Positions 1-9,437 of a stretch of DNA of 12,949 nt are shown in pieces; position 1 is the stretch's first letter; each line of letters begins with the position of its first letter. Position numbers and translations under genes: made by a program. A model generated the notes under the pieces. It was not told where the DNA came from. It did no database searches and saw only the letters and a program-made list of their open reading frames with translations. Source of the stretch: Smittium culicis (lineage: Eukaryota; Kickxellomycota; Harpellomycetes; Harpellales; Legeriomycetaceae). The stretch spans positions 1 through 12,949 of the forward strand of contig LSSN01000759.1 in NCBI GenBank assembly GCA_001970855.1, given 5' to 3'.

Positions 1-28
1 GGGGGGGGGGGTCTAAACAATCTTTGAG

Positions 29-43
29 CCAGCTTCGAGCTGG
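29..43. repeat. Perfect 6-bp hairpin with TCG loop
   Basis: CCAGCT at 29-34 pairs perfectly with AGCTGG at 38-43 around a 3-base loop (TCG). It is the first of several short stem-loops in the G+C-rich edge block. A 6-bp stem alone could arise by chance, so its interest lies only in the clustering with the stems at 83-106 and 129-143. Confidence 0.5.
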
Positions 44-82
44 AATCAGCCAAATTTTTGAAGGGCATACGCGTGCCATGAA

Positions 83-106
83 CACCTATACTGCAAAGTA
101 TAAGTG
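83..106. repeat. Hairpin with GCAA tetraloop
   Basis: TATACT at 87-92 pairs perfectly with AGTATA at 97-102 around the loop GCAA (93-96), a GNRA-type tetraloop if transcribed from the plus strand. After one C-A mismatch (86 and 103) the stem continues with CAC 83-85 paired to GTG 104-106. A weaker stem, GGCA 64-67 with TGCC 74-77, lies just upstream. Whether the region is transcribed is unknown. Confidence 0.5.
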
Positions 107-128
107 ATTCACCAGCCCCCTTGAACCA

Positions 129-143
129 ATGCCCAGTGGGTAT
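129..143. repeat. 6-bp hairpin with AGT loop (one G-T wobble)
   Basis: Bases 129-134 (ATGCCC) pair with 138-143 (GGGTAT) around the loop AGT. Three pairs are G-C, two are A-T and one is a G-T wobble at 131/141. It closes the run of stem-loops in the left G+C-rich block, just before the inverted repeat that starts at 155. Confidence 0.4.
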
Positions 144-154
144 GGAGCTGCTAG

Positions 155-222
155 AGCGGTGGAGGGGCGTCAGTTGAATAATTATTTTTGTAATATTTCT
201 TTATCTTTTAAATGTTTTTTAA
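155..222 (+). repeat. Left arm of a long-range inverted repeat at the composition junction
   Basis: This segment matches the reverse complement of 12882-12949 at about five of six positions by hand alignment, with two one-base gaps. The first 24 bases (155-178, G+C-rich and starting AGCGG) match at 21 positions, differing at 160, 168 and 172. The match then runs through the A+T-rich part, including a 13-base stretch (210-222) with one difference. Weaker similarity may continue to about 237. The arm spans the step from balanced to A+T-rich composition, so both edges of the A+T block share the same junction. No target-site duplication can be tested because the right arm runs to the window end. 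Confidence 0.75.
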
Positions 223-1217
223 TGGTTTTTTGAATATTTTTAATTTATGTCAATAAAATCTCTGAGAAAAAAAATTAAAAGTGCGAGTTTATAAAATTAA
301 AACTACATATTTCATACACATTCTCAGTTAATAGTTCACCTCTTCATTTCTATAAATTATTCCGCATAAACTTTATTTCTGGGCCTTATGAATTAAACTA
401 AATTACTACAAAAAAGGTTTATTTTGATATATAAGTATAGAACTATCTCAATTCTTTGACTATCTAAGCTAATACTCCACCAGACTTATCTCGTTTTATA
501 TAATATATTTTTATTTTTAAACTAATTTCCAGAATAGCAATTTTGAAAAATAAATAGTTTTATTCTTTAAAAATATATCTATTACCACTAGATATCGCCA
601 AACTCATCTTTTAAATTCAGCTCATACATATTTATGAAAATTAATTTATGACTAGCGATATTATTAAAAAAAATTTTCCATTCGATGATTGGTTATAATT
701 CGATTTTTAATAATTAACGCTTTTATTTTTTATTTATTTGTGTTTATAATATTTTTTTTTTATTTTGCAAAAGTAATAAATATAGTAATTTGATGGCTGT
801 TTAAAAGTTTATCACTTGATATAGATCAGTTGTCTTTAAATATAGTGAAATTTATGACTTTAATTTTATAAATATCATTAATAATATTAAATAAACTTGA
901 TAGTTTATAATTATTTTTATTGATTTATTTGCATGCTATTAAATTAAAATTTTCGTTTTTATAATGGAAAATAATTTTTTAGGTACTCAAAATTTTAATT
1001 TTTATACTTGAATAAAATCATAATTTTTAATAATATTGTGCTATAAGATTCTTTTAAATTTCAACTTTATTTGAATAGATTTAAAGAAGTAAAAAAATAT
1101 ATAATAAGTAATTTAATAATGTAAAAGAAGTTATATTTTAAAAAGTTATCTTTTGTCTTGCATTTTATAGTTGTTTTTTTAATGATTTTTTGCTTTTCTT
1201 ATTTTCTTATTTTTTTT

Positions 1218-1241
1218 ATTGTTTTATTGTTTTATTGTTTT
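1218..1241. repeat. Tandem repeat, three copies of ATTGTTTT
   Basis: Three exact head-to-tail copies of the 8-mer ATTGTTTT occupy 1218-1225, 1226-1233 and 1234-1241, followed by a degenerate GTTTTT. The array lies 20 bases before the 17-bp perfect hairpin at 1261-1301. Confidence 0.85.
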
Positions 1242-1260
1242 GTTTTTATCGCAGCATATC

Positions 1261-1301
1261 TTTATAGATATAAATAGGGATCTTCTATTTATATCTATAA
1301 A
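1261..1301. repeat. Perfect 17-bp inverted repeat (hairpin)
   Basis: Bases 1261-1277 are exactly reverse-complementary to 1285-1301, separated by the 7-base loop GGATCTT. The stem is nearly all A-T pairs with three G-C pairs. This is the longest perfect short-loop stem I found. It is longer than expected by chance even in sequence this A+T-rich. No gene lies beside it for which it could be a terminator. Confidence 0.9.
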
Positions 1302-1390
1302 TAGTTCCTTATTGTTATTGATGATTTATTAATAGTTTTAAAGTGCTTATTGGCGGATATTAATATCAAATTAATTTCTACTAATTGAAT

Positions 1391-1454
1391 GCATATTTAT
1401 ATATGCTTTTCTAATATATTACTAATTCTTTTAAATGTTGTATATTTATACAAC
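1391..1454. repeat. Two further perfect hairpins, 1391-1406 and 1437-1454
   Basis: GCATAT (1391-1396) pairs with ATATGC (1401-1406) around four bases. GTTGTATA (1437-1444) pairs with TATACAAC (1447-1454) around two bases, with one more pair outside (1436/1455). With the 1261-1301 stem they give three perfect inverted repeats within 200 bases. Each of these two alone could be chance in A+T-rich DNA. Confidence 0.6.
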
Positions 1455-2544
1455 AATATATACGTGTCTTGAAATAATAATTGTTATTTAAAAAAAATTG
1501 GTATATTCAAAATTTATAGGAAAATAGAAATATTTCAAAATAATTTATAAAATATCGATTAATAATCTTTAAATTTAAAAGATTTTAATATAAATTATTA
1601 TTTATCAGTTAGTTATTAAATATAATACCTGAATCTTTAAAATTTTTATTTTTATAACTAATAGTTTTTTTTATGCTAATAAAAATTGAAAAAAATAATG
1701 CTATAATTTCTTTAGCCATAATATATTCCATTATTTCTAAATCTAGGAATAAACATCTTCTAGAATTATAGAAATTTTTATACTAGATTGAAATACATCA
1801 TCATTAATAAATGGATTGAAATTAATAATAATTAAATTTATACACAGCTTATGTTTAAAAAAAATTGAAACTGCTGAAAGTGAGTGTAGTAATAAAAATG
1901 TTTCAAAAACTAAAATATTAACCAATTTTATGTGATAAGGGATGTCATATAAAATTTGATTACACCCTGATTTTCATTTTTATTTTTTTTAGCTATTTTA
2001 AATTATACAGCTATGGATACCCCGGATTTTTTTTTGCAAAGAAAAAGATATTAAGGTGTCAAATTCTCCATTTTTAAGGCAATTAACAATCCATTTATTA
2101 ATTAAATAATTATTTAAATTACCTTATTTATTTATATTATTAAAAAGATTATAAAGATATCACTTCAAATAAAAATACATAATATTGAATAATTTTGCAA
2201 GTAAGTACCCTTTTCTTAGCGAAAGAAATTATCAGATTTCTAATTTAATGTATCCGTTAAAAAAATGTGTAAAATATGAACTAAATCGTTTAGAATCTAA
2301 TATAATACGAATTAATTCTCTAAAACCATTCTAAAATTATTCATAATTTTGACGAATTCAAGACGAACCGAACCTTATTTCAAATAAATAAAACCCCAAA
2401 ATTATGCAAGATTTTTCCATAATTTATTTTTTCAACCCATAAAGAATTGATTTAAAAATGTCAAAATTTATTCTAAGAAACATGGAGTTTGAAAAAAATA
2501 TAATCTAAGCATATATTGAAAATTATATAATAAAAATGCCAAAT

Positions 2545-2643
2545 TTAAGAATTTTTTAAGTCGATAGTGCCGGTGAATTCCAGAGAACCTTCTGGACTTG
2601 CCCAATAGACGCCTGGATACTGACAGACAATATTTAACTCATC
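2545..2643 (-). pseudogene. Possible degraded coding fragment, minus strand, unknown product
   Basis: From GAT at 2643-2641 to TAA at 2547-2545 the minus strand has an open 32-codon stretch containing CQYPGVYWASPEGSLEF. Its mixed amino-acid use contrasts with the I/N/K/F-rich translation of the surrounding DNA. It is preceded by TTTTGTTTAG (ending at 2644), which would serve as a 3' splice site, and by in-frame stops at 2646, 2679, 2676 and 2685. I could not find a GT donor at a sensible distance upstream; the 50 bases before it contain no GT except the one at the acceptor. It has no start codon of its own. It may be the remnant of an exon or of a mobile-element protein, or it may be chance in a G+C-richer patch. 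Confidence 0.2.
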
Positions 2644-2865
2644 CTAAACAAAAAAAAAATTTAATAGCTTCTTTTATTATTTTCATAATTTCCTGAGCCT
2701 GTTTATAGGTGGAGAGGCCCTGATATCTGGCTCCAGGACTTTTTCATGCTTTTATTTCTTTTGGTTAAAATTCCATTTTTTTTCTTTTGCTACCTGTTCA
2801 ATCACCGTTAGAGTAACCTATCCTATACATAGCGCTTTTAAAAATAAACATTTCAAGCCTTATTC

Positions 2866-2879
2866 AAAAAAAAAAAAAA
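2866..2879 (+). repeat. Run of 14 A
   Basis: A 14-base A run sits inside the G+C-richer island, between its two halves. It could be the tail of a retroposed sequence covering about 2560-2865, or simply a homopolymer. No target-site duplication is evident around it. Homopolymers this long are often miscounted by sequencers, so reading frames across it should not be trusted. Confidence 0.8.
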
Positions 2880-2963
2880 TCCTCCAAGGACTAACGTCCC
2901 TTGTACCTATTCAGCTTATCCTCACTACTATTTCTCTAGAGCCTCAACTCGAAATAAGCCGCT

Positions 2964-3155
2964 ATGGATCTAAGGAAGTTCTTGCCTTCCCGCACTCCCT
3001 CTCCTCCGGGTGCAAACTACGAGGAGGATCAAAATCCGAAGATCCCGCCAGTTAGTATACTCTATTATTCTATACATGGCCCGGGTACCGAAGCGGGGGG
3101 CCTACCCCATCTGGTAGACCCTCCGACAATAGGAACTTTTTTTATTGATAGATAA
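2964..3155 (+). CDS. Hypothetical 63-residue proline-rich open frame
   Basis: This is the most gene-like frame in the window, though I recognise no family. The ATG at 2964 has G at -3 and G at +4, a favourable eukaryotic context, and follows a pyrimidine-rich stretch (about 2880-2950) resembling a fungal 5' leader. The first half is basic then proline-rich (begins MDLRKFLPSRTPSPPG, with an acidic YEED near residue 19). The second half is glycine/proline-rich (GPGTEAGG about residues 40-47) and it ends in TFFIDR. No signal peptide, membrane segment or known motif is visible. GTTAGTATAC at 3051 resembles a fungal splice donor, so it might be a first exon, but no matching acceptor or continuation is apparent. 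The same DNA also gives plausible but interrupted minus-strand translations. A 63-codon frame can arise by chance in a G+C-richer island. Confidence 0.25.
   Translation: MDLRKFLPSRTPSPPGANYEEDQNPKIPPVSILYYSIHGPGTEAGGLPHLVDPPTIGTFFIDR
3094..3125. repeat. G+C-rich 13-bp imperfect hairpin
   Basis: Bases 3094-3106 pair with 3113-3125 around a 6-base loop (CCATCT). Eleven pairs are Watson-Crick, one is a G-T wobble (3097/3122) and one is a C-A mismatch (3101/3118). It is the most stable-looking stem in the window because most pairs are G-C. It lies at the right edge of the island, inside the 2964-3155 open frame. A 4-bp stem with a TTCG tetraloop (AAGC-TTCG-GCTT, 3178-3189) follows about 50 bases later. 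Confidence 0.7.
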
Positions 3156-3189
3156 ATTTTCCATGTGTATTAGATAAAAGCTTCGGCTT

Positions 3190-3958
3190 AATCAGATTAT
3201 CCAATTGATATAATTTTATTATATAATTTAAAAAATATATCAAGTTGAATAGTAATATAATTTAAATTTATGATCCCTCTCCTCGAAAATGTATTAAATT
3301 TAAATAAATAAGTTAGATTAAACAATTATTAACATATTTTTATCAAATGGGCCAAGAAAAAATATTATTTTCCGAAACTTCAGATAACCTCAAAATAAAA
3401 AAATTCATAAAGTTTACTCACACCAAGTTAATAATTGCTCTGGGTCTGAATAAGATCTTATTCAAATGAAGTTAAGTATTATAAATAGTAAAATCGTCGC
3501 TCTTGGAAATAAATATATCATTAAAATGAACATTCAATATTTAGCATAAATAATTAAACTTGAAAATAGCAGCCTTTAGCATGATAGTAAACTAATTATC
3601 AATTTAAATAAATAAGCCGAATAATTTTACAATATTATCAATATACATTCTCGATTAAAATTAGATATTATCGTATTAAAAACTATTGAAAATATTTTGA
3701 GGTATCTTAAACTAAAAAATATTTGAAATTGCGAAGAGTAAACTATGAAATTTAAAAAAAAAAAATTTAGAATTTATTTTATTTAATTATAAAAAAATAT
3801 TAAAATTTTAACTGGGTATGTTTAAAATTAAAAATATACAGTTCTAATATTAATTATAACCAAATTCAAATTCATCTAAATTAAATTAAAGTAATTAATA
3901 TTTATAACAAATTAAACTTTATTAATTAAGCAATTTAAAAGTAAAAAAATTTTAATAT
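3190..3958. other. A+T-rich gene-free stretch
   Basis: A+T-rich sequence with no open frame of note. A slightly G+C-richer patch occurs near 3270-3290 and another near 3480-3510. I see no RNA gene or repeat here. Confidence 0.65.
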
Positions 3959-4049
3959 TCACTACAATTTTAAATGTACATGCTACTAGTTTTGTATATA
4001 TTATATATATACTAGTTTAATATAAAATAAGTATTGAAATTTGTAGTGA
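3959..4049. repeat. Imperfect foldback (cruciform-like) of 91 bases
   Basis: The outer stem pairs 3959-3967 (TCACTACAA) with 4041-4049 (TTGTAGTGA) perfectly. After a one-base bulge at 4040 it continues for about six more pairs. An inner stem pairs ACTAGT at 3985-3990 with ACTAGT at 4011-4016, enclosing a TATATA-rich loop. The size and inverted ends resemble a small non-autonomous foldback element, but I see no target-site duplication and no second copy in the window. Confidence 0.55.
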
Positions 4050-6600
4050 CCAGTAACTTTTTTTTTAAAATTCGAATAACTCACTTATATTTATTTAATA
4101 TGTTTTAAATAATCCCTTTTATACCCAAATTCCTTATTTCTATTCAAATCTGCACAAAAAAATTTCATTTAAAAACAAGAGAGAAATAAGCGCATATTAA
4201 ATGAGAAACATTAAAATTAATTTAATATAAGTAAGTGCATGAATCCATTAACTATAAAAATTCTAAATTTTATATGGAGAAAAAACCTTGTAATTCTCAT
4301 GAACAGCGTGTAAAAAATTATTAGAATCGTGTGTTAAATTTCTATCTTTCTCTTTTAAGTAGCGTGGAATATATAATATATATGAAAAATTAATAGCTCT
4401 ATTTAAATTTACTAAGAATTATTAGATTTTTATACCTTTATTTACAGTATTATAATATCAAGATATATATTTTAACACCTGGTTTAATCTGGTATATTAA
4501 TAATCGAATATTTGTTGAATAAAATTAAGGAAATATTTCATACAATTAGAAATAAAAATTTTTTTGTTGTCAAAAATTAAATACATTATACTATTTAGGC
4601 GGCTTAAACTCGGAATAAATTATTATATATTTTAATTAATCGATATCAATAGCGTGATATGATTTTAATTTTACATATTTATAGAATATAAAAATATAAT
4701 AATTAAAAAATTTTTATGATTTAAGTAGTTGAATATGATTTGAAGCACGAACTTTCGAGTTTAATCTCAATCTGTGCTGAAGTAGCATTATTTTTTCAAA
4801 AATTAAATTATTTAGCTTAAATAATTTTAAAATTTAAGTATCTATTTAAATTTAAATTTGGTAAAACTCGTACATTCTGGTGATAAAATTGTAAAAATAA
4901 AAATTGAATGTGTGCATATCAATTAATTATATAAGAAATAAAATAAAATCTAAACCTTAATCCTCTAGAGATTTATTTTCTGCCTCCGGTTTATAAATAT
5001 TAATAATTTTAATAACTTTTAATAGCTAAATATATGACCTTAAGTAAAAAAAGCGTTTTAAATATCCTTTAATATATATATTTTATATAATAGAATGGTG
5101 TTAATATACTTTTTCACACTAAATCCTCAAAAGAAACAGCTTATATATGGGATTATTCTTTTAATGATGAAATTTAAAATAAATCCCGATAACATCTATA
5201 TGGTATAAAATTTTAGAGGTTTAATTTTATTATATAAATATTAAATAATTATAACATTTGAAGGAAGGAAAAAAATTATTTATATCCATATTTAATATTG
5301 CTAGTACATATTGTAATATTAAACCTTTATTATAAAAATTTAATAACCAGCCCATTAATTTTAAATTTTTATATATAATAGATTGAAAATTAGATCTATT
5401 TTTTTTTTAACATTTTATATTTGCTTATGCTTGGTTATTGATAAGCACTAATTAATATTTAATATGGAATAAATTATGAGTTAATATGAGTATCTAATAT
5501 GAGTGATAATAAAAATATAAAGCGCTTTTTTGTATACAATAGGTATTAATTCGATTATTTTAATGTTTTAATTATTATTAGAGTAATTGAAAAGAAAATA
5601 TGATTATATATATATTTTATTTTTAATGCATTATTTATTAATAAAAATACTAGATTTTATCTACTGTATTATAAATTATATATGAAATTTCTTACTCTGT
5701 AACTCATTATGTTTATAAGTGCACTCTTTTTAAAGAATTTCTCAAATATAAAATGCTATAAAAATTTCAATATAAAGATATTTTACAATAAATAAGTATA
5801 ATCCCGGAATTATTATATTGATTTCTACAAATTTCTGAGATTGATCTAGATTTAGTCATCGGGTTATATTTTTACACACAATTTTTTAACATTTATTGAT
5901 TTATTAAAGATATAATTCACTTTATCATTTTTCAAGGAGGTTTATTTAATCGATAAACAATTAATTGAGCTTTTTTCAATATTATATAGAGGAATTTTGT
6001 CTTGTAGAATGTATATTCACTAATGAAATACAATTTAATATCATTTCTTCGGGAAAATTATTATTATTTTATATAATTGATAATCATTATCTATTTGAGT
6101 TATTATTTTCCCTTTATTATTATAAATATTTTCGACATTAAAACTTTTTCGTTATAAATTCATGATTATTTTTTAAAGAAATTCCAAATATTATGTTGAT
6201 AAAATTATTTTTTTCTGTTATCATATTTAACAAATTCCATTCTCATAAAATTTTGGTCTTTTTTCGTTTCATTTATTAAAGTGTATATTTGGGAATACTC
6301 ATATTGTGGTAAATTAAAGTTAAAATACAGATTTTTTCGATGTATCTTGAATTTTTGGATATATATTAATTTTAAATCATATTTCAATAGAAATAATCTA
6401 TCCACTTATTTTATCCAATTTACTATACAATATTTGGTTTATAACATTTATTTGTATTTTTAATGATCTAGGTCTAAGCAAAATTTTATTTTAAATTTAT
6501 TATAAAGGATAATTATGACAGAGAGAGAAAAAATTGTAAGCAATATCTTCATAGAAGTGATAATTTTTATTTATTTATATATTTAGGTGTGCGAAAATAG
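4050..6600. other. A+T-rich gene-free stretch, middle part
   Basis: About 2.5 kb with no supportable gene. The only ATG-started frames of 60 codons or more are two overlapping frames on opposite strands (6205-6405 minus, 6281-6463 plus). Both are made of codons expected from A+T-rich DNA, and their mutual overlap argues for chance. Minor items are a short direct repeat TAATATGAGT at 5482-5491 and 5495-5504, with a degenerate copy just upstream. A small G+C-richer patch lies near 4965-4990. Confidence 0.65.
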
Positions 6601-6601
6601 G

Positions 6602-6621
6602 GTAGGCCTACAAGTCTTGTA
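6602..6621. repeat. Two overlapping short palindromes
   Basis: GTAGGCCTAC at 6602-6611 is a perfect 10-base palindrome, unusually G+C-rich for its surroundings. It overlaps TACAAG-T-CTTGTA at 6609-6621. The 9-mer GGGTAGGCC at 6600-6608 also occurs on the minus strand at 3107-3099 in the central island. No function can be assigned. Confidence 0.6.
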
Positions 6622-9437
6622 TAGAGAAAAAAAAAGTACGCCTTATTATAATCGATTTTCTTTATTAATACCAATTTTCTTATTGAGAGTCTAATTTATC
6701 AAAATTTTAATGACGTCAAATCTTTATAAAAAGATAATCAAATGATTATTGGTCTGAATTAACAAATAATAAAATATATAGATAGATAAATTTATTTTTT
6801 TGTTACTAAAAGAAAATAAAAATAATAATTGATAGTGAATAATATAAATGAATCGCGTAGGCTGTTTTTTTTTGATATTATAAAGAATTATAATGCAGAT
6901 TGAAGTGAAAGATATTTTTTACAAAGAATGTTCAATGTTATGCGACCTATATAAATCATTTTAATGATAATCATAGTACTGAAAATTCTGTATATAAACT
7001 GAATTGAGAAAGTGATAATGATAGGTGTCCACATTTTTGATAAGAAATTTTAATTCCTAAATTTTGAGAAACTAAAATTCTTCTATTATCTAGAATTATA
7101 ACTATGTTTAGTTGAGGTAAAAAGCGCTGAACTTAATCCTCATAACCAAAACTTTAGTTTTGTTAACCTTAATTGAGGCATATTTTATAGTACCCTTTCA
7201 TTATTAAATAAAATAGTTAAACATCTTTTATTTTATTATAATATTACGCATTTTAACACAGGATAAATTATTAATATTATATATCAAATTTTATTCTGTT
7301 TCTTTTAAACTAAAATCCTTAATCGTAAATATAGGCAGTAGTTGAATTAAACGACTACATATATCGATTATTTTTTTAAAAAGCGGAAATTGGTTTTATA
7401 AAAAAAATCCAAGAGTATTATTCGGGAAATCAGAATGATTCATATACAGTACTTCTAAAAAGTGCTGATTCAAACGATATCTATTTAATTTAAATATAGC
7501 TATATAATATGCTTAATATTGATATTATTTATTTAGAAAATCATAATATTAATATAAAATTTGCGCTAAAAATTTTTTTCGTCCTCATTTTATTAAATTA
7601 CTAATTTTTTCCAAATTTTAATCGATTGTTTATTATTGAATTTGGGTTCATAAATTGCTTTCAGTAATCAGGATAATTACAAATCTCTCAATCGATAATT
7701 ATGCGCACAAATTACGTGTTAAAAAACTAAATAATTTTATCTATATAGACTTATATAGATTGGTAAGATAATTTTTTTACTTATATTAGCATAATTGCTA
7801 TCTTTAAAATATATAAAAGTTAAAATAACAATAGAAATCAATAATTTCACAAGCTATCGAAAGTGGGAGCTAAGAAAAAATGTATATGGAGATTTTTCGG
7901 ATCTATAAATCGCCTCGAAATTTAACGAGACAAAATTTTAAAATTTCTATTTTATTAAAATTTAGGCAAACGCAATATAAAATTTACAAAAATTTATTTG
8001 AAATTTAAAATTCATGGTTTTTATAATCTTTATTGTTTTATATATCTGATTTAGTATATTTAACATTTAGATTTGTTTTTTTTTCAAGTAAAATTCGGGT
8101 ATTTTTTTGGTATAAAACGAATTTTATGTATATTGAAAATATAAAAAACTCATATTTTGTGTTTTTGTGGAAATATATATAAAAAATATTTTTTATAGCA
8201 ATTATTAATGGTAAATTACAGACTTATATACTATTTAATCACATTTCATTAGATTAAAATTAAATTTCATGAAAAACAGATGATATCTTCATATATATGA
8301 TATAAATCTTTATTGCCATTAGTTTTTAGATAATTTATTTTTTTAATCAGCTATAAGTTTTACTCAAATCTAAAAATTTTTATAATTGGCTTAATTATTT
8401 TTCTTTGATAAAATTAAAAATAGGTATATGAAACTAGAGTAGCGAAAGGGGGTAGAATGAAAATTGCTTTTTATTATTTTTATTTACCTACAATTTACAT
8501 AATTAGCTCCAAAAATTAATAATAAATAATTAATAATGGATTATCTAATTATCTTAATAAAAACTTCTATTAGTATTAACTGAGATCTAGGCTATGTTTA
8601 CGCCGTAATTTTGATCTTATTTGAAATTTTTGGTTCTGAAATAGTTAAAGAATTTATAATTATTAATAATATTATCAATTTTAGTATACCGTTTCTTTTC
8701 AAATGATTTTTAAATTTACCTTTATCGAATTTTTAATATTTTTAAATCTCCAAAAAATTTAGAAAATTTCAAATTTTGCGATTATTAAATATTTTAAAAA
8801 ATTAAAATTGGCTTATAAATTCATTTAAATTTAGAAATTAACAAATAATTAAAGGTCATAAATTGAATTTAAACATTAGTTTTAATTTAATTGAACTGAT
8901 TCGTCATCAGAGTAAGCAGAACTACAAATATAATCCTTGGTTATTATAGCATGAACTTTCTTTCTTTTTTTTAAGATTTTATCAATTCAAGAATTATCAT
9001 TTATTAAACATTAAAGGTGAGAGTTGTTACCCTAGTATTAATCCGCTACGATATTTAAGGATGCTGTAATTTTCCCATTAATTTATATAAAATGAATTAT
9101 ATATCGCGATTTTATTTAGTATAATAAATTCTATTTACCACTAAATGAGTATCTTATGCATAATTCCATTCAAATAGGCCATATGTCTTCTCTTGATCTA
9201 TTATAATTATTTATCCTATAATTCGAATTTAATAGTGAATCATTGAATTTTTATAAATATTTAAAAATTATTGATAGTTTTGATCAAATTTTTATCTTTC
9301 TTTAATCCAACCACTATAATTTGGTGTAATGTAATAATTAATAATTTATATAAACTATTTCCGAGAATAGATGAATTCATTGAATAATGATATCGGTCTA
9401 TGTGTCTAAATGTCTCAAACTTCTGTTTTTGGTAAAA
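6622..9437. other. A+T-rich gene-free stretch
   Basis: About 2.8 kb with no frame worth calling and no RNA gene seen. It contains short inverted repeats expected at this composition, such as 6734-6749 and the all-A/T 20-base palindrome at 8178-8197. Slightly G+C-richer patches lie near 8580-8610 and 9020-9060. Nothing else stands out. Confidence 0.65.

Larger units (their letters stand above)
1..178. other. G+C-rich left edge block, possibly part of a repeat or degraded coding sequence
   Basis: This block has roughly balanced base composition and ends abruptly at about 178, where A+T-rich DNA begins. It opens with a run of 11 G. On the minus strand one frame is open from codon 200-198 down to the window edge, 66 codons without a stop. 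It reads leftward out of the window and contains the segment GVHGTRMPFKNLADSS. On the plus strand a frame is open from the edge to TGA at 105-107 and contains SLSQLRAGISQ, then continues open past the stop. The plus frame loosely recalls the QLRTG stretch and the following S-P and V-E-H landmarks at the C-terminus of fungal LINE polyproteins. The spacing is several residues too long and the zinc-ligand cysteines are absent, so I do not name it. Which strand was coding, if either, cannot be decided here. Confidence 0.45.
238..2544. other. A+T-rich gene-free stretch, left part
   Basis: About 2.3 kb of very A+T-rich sequence. Stop codons are dense in all six frames. The longest ATG-started frame is 60 codons on the minus strand (1743-1925), rich in I, F, N and S as expected from base composition alone. 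I see no promoter, splice or RNA-gene signal. The notable contents are a tandem 8-mer at 1218-1241 and three perfect inverted repeats between 1261 and 1454. A small less A+T-rich patch lies near 2010-2045. Otherwise I see nothing in it. Confidence 0.7.
2560..3130. other. Isolated G+C-richer island, probable relic of a gene or mobile element
   Basis: Composition rises clearly at about 2560 and falls back after about 3130, with the G+C-richest parts at 2561-2630, 2700-2745 and 2880-3125. It is the only internal region with normal sequence complexity. On the plus strand it holds a 63-codon frame (2964-3155) behind a pyrimidine-rich leader. On the minus strand two frames carry protein-like stretches broken by stops. 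One has stops at 3067-3065, 3064-3062, 3031-3029, 3019-3017, 2938-2936 and 2893-2891. The other has stops at 2820-2818, 2754-2752, 2685-2683 and 2646-2644. Stop density on the minus strand is near that of random sequence, so decayed coding cannot be separated from no coding at all. No family is recognised. Confidence 0.65.

Noticed and set aside
12..104. Plus-strand SLSQLRAGISQ frame as a LINE RNase H/zinc-knuckle tail
   Set aside because: Only a few landmark residues fit, spacing is too long, the cysteines are missing and a TGA interrupts it; kept only as a weak possibility.
118..155. Minus-strand TAGC and GGTTCAAG resembling tRNA/SINE A and B boxes
   Set aside because: The B-box end lacks the CC, the spacing is too short for a tRNA and no cloverleaf can be folded.
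1743..1925. 60-codon minus-strand open frame with a hydrophobic N-terminus
   Set aside because: Composition is what A+T-rich random DNA encodes, with no motif, no start context and no neighbouring gene.
2644..2740. A short intron in the minus-strand island frame, joining upstream protein-like sequence to the 2643-2545 segment
   Set aside because: The acceptor is good, but no GT donor exists at the required place and the upstream frame choice is ambiguous, so a spliced model cannot be supported.
5934..5940. AAGGAGG, a Shine-Dalgarno-like sequence
   Set aside because: No start codon follows at a useful distance, and the window looks eukaryotic.
6205..6463. Overlapping open frames on opposite strands (66 and 60 codons)
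   Set aside because: They overlap antiparallel, use only A+T-driven codons and show no family motif. Chance absence of stops in one patch explains both.
7113..7178. TGAGG (7113-7117), CCTCA (7138-7142) and TGAGG (7174-7178) as mutually exclusive stems
   Set aside because: It looks like an attenuator, but stems are only 5 bp plus a weak inner stem and no gene follows.
8178..8197. 20-base perfect palindrome TATAAAAAATATTTTTTATA
   Set aside because: Made only of A and T; such palindromes are expected by chance in this much A+T-rich sequence.
8444..8519. GAAAGGGGG followed by an ATG and a 20-codon frame (8457-8519)
   Set aside because: Resembles a bacterial leader peptide, but it is short, isolated and in a gene-free eukaryote-like context.
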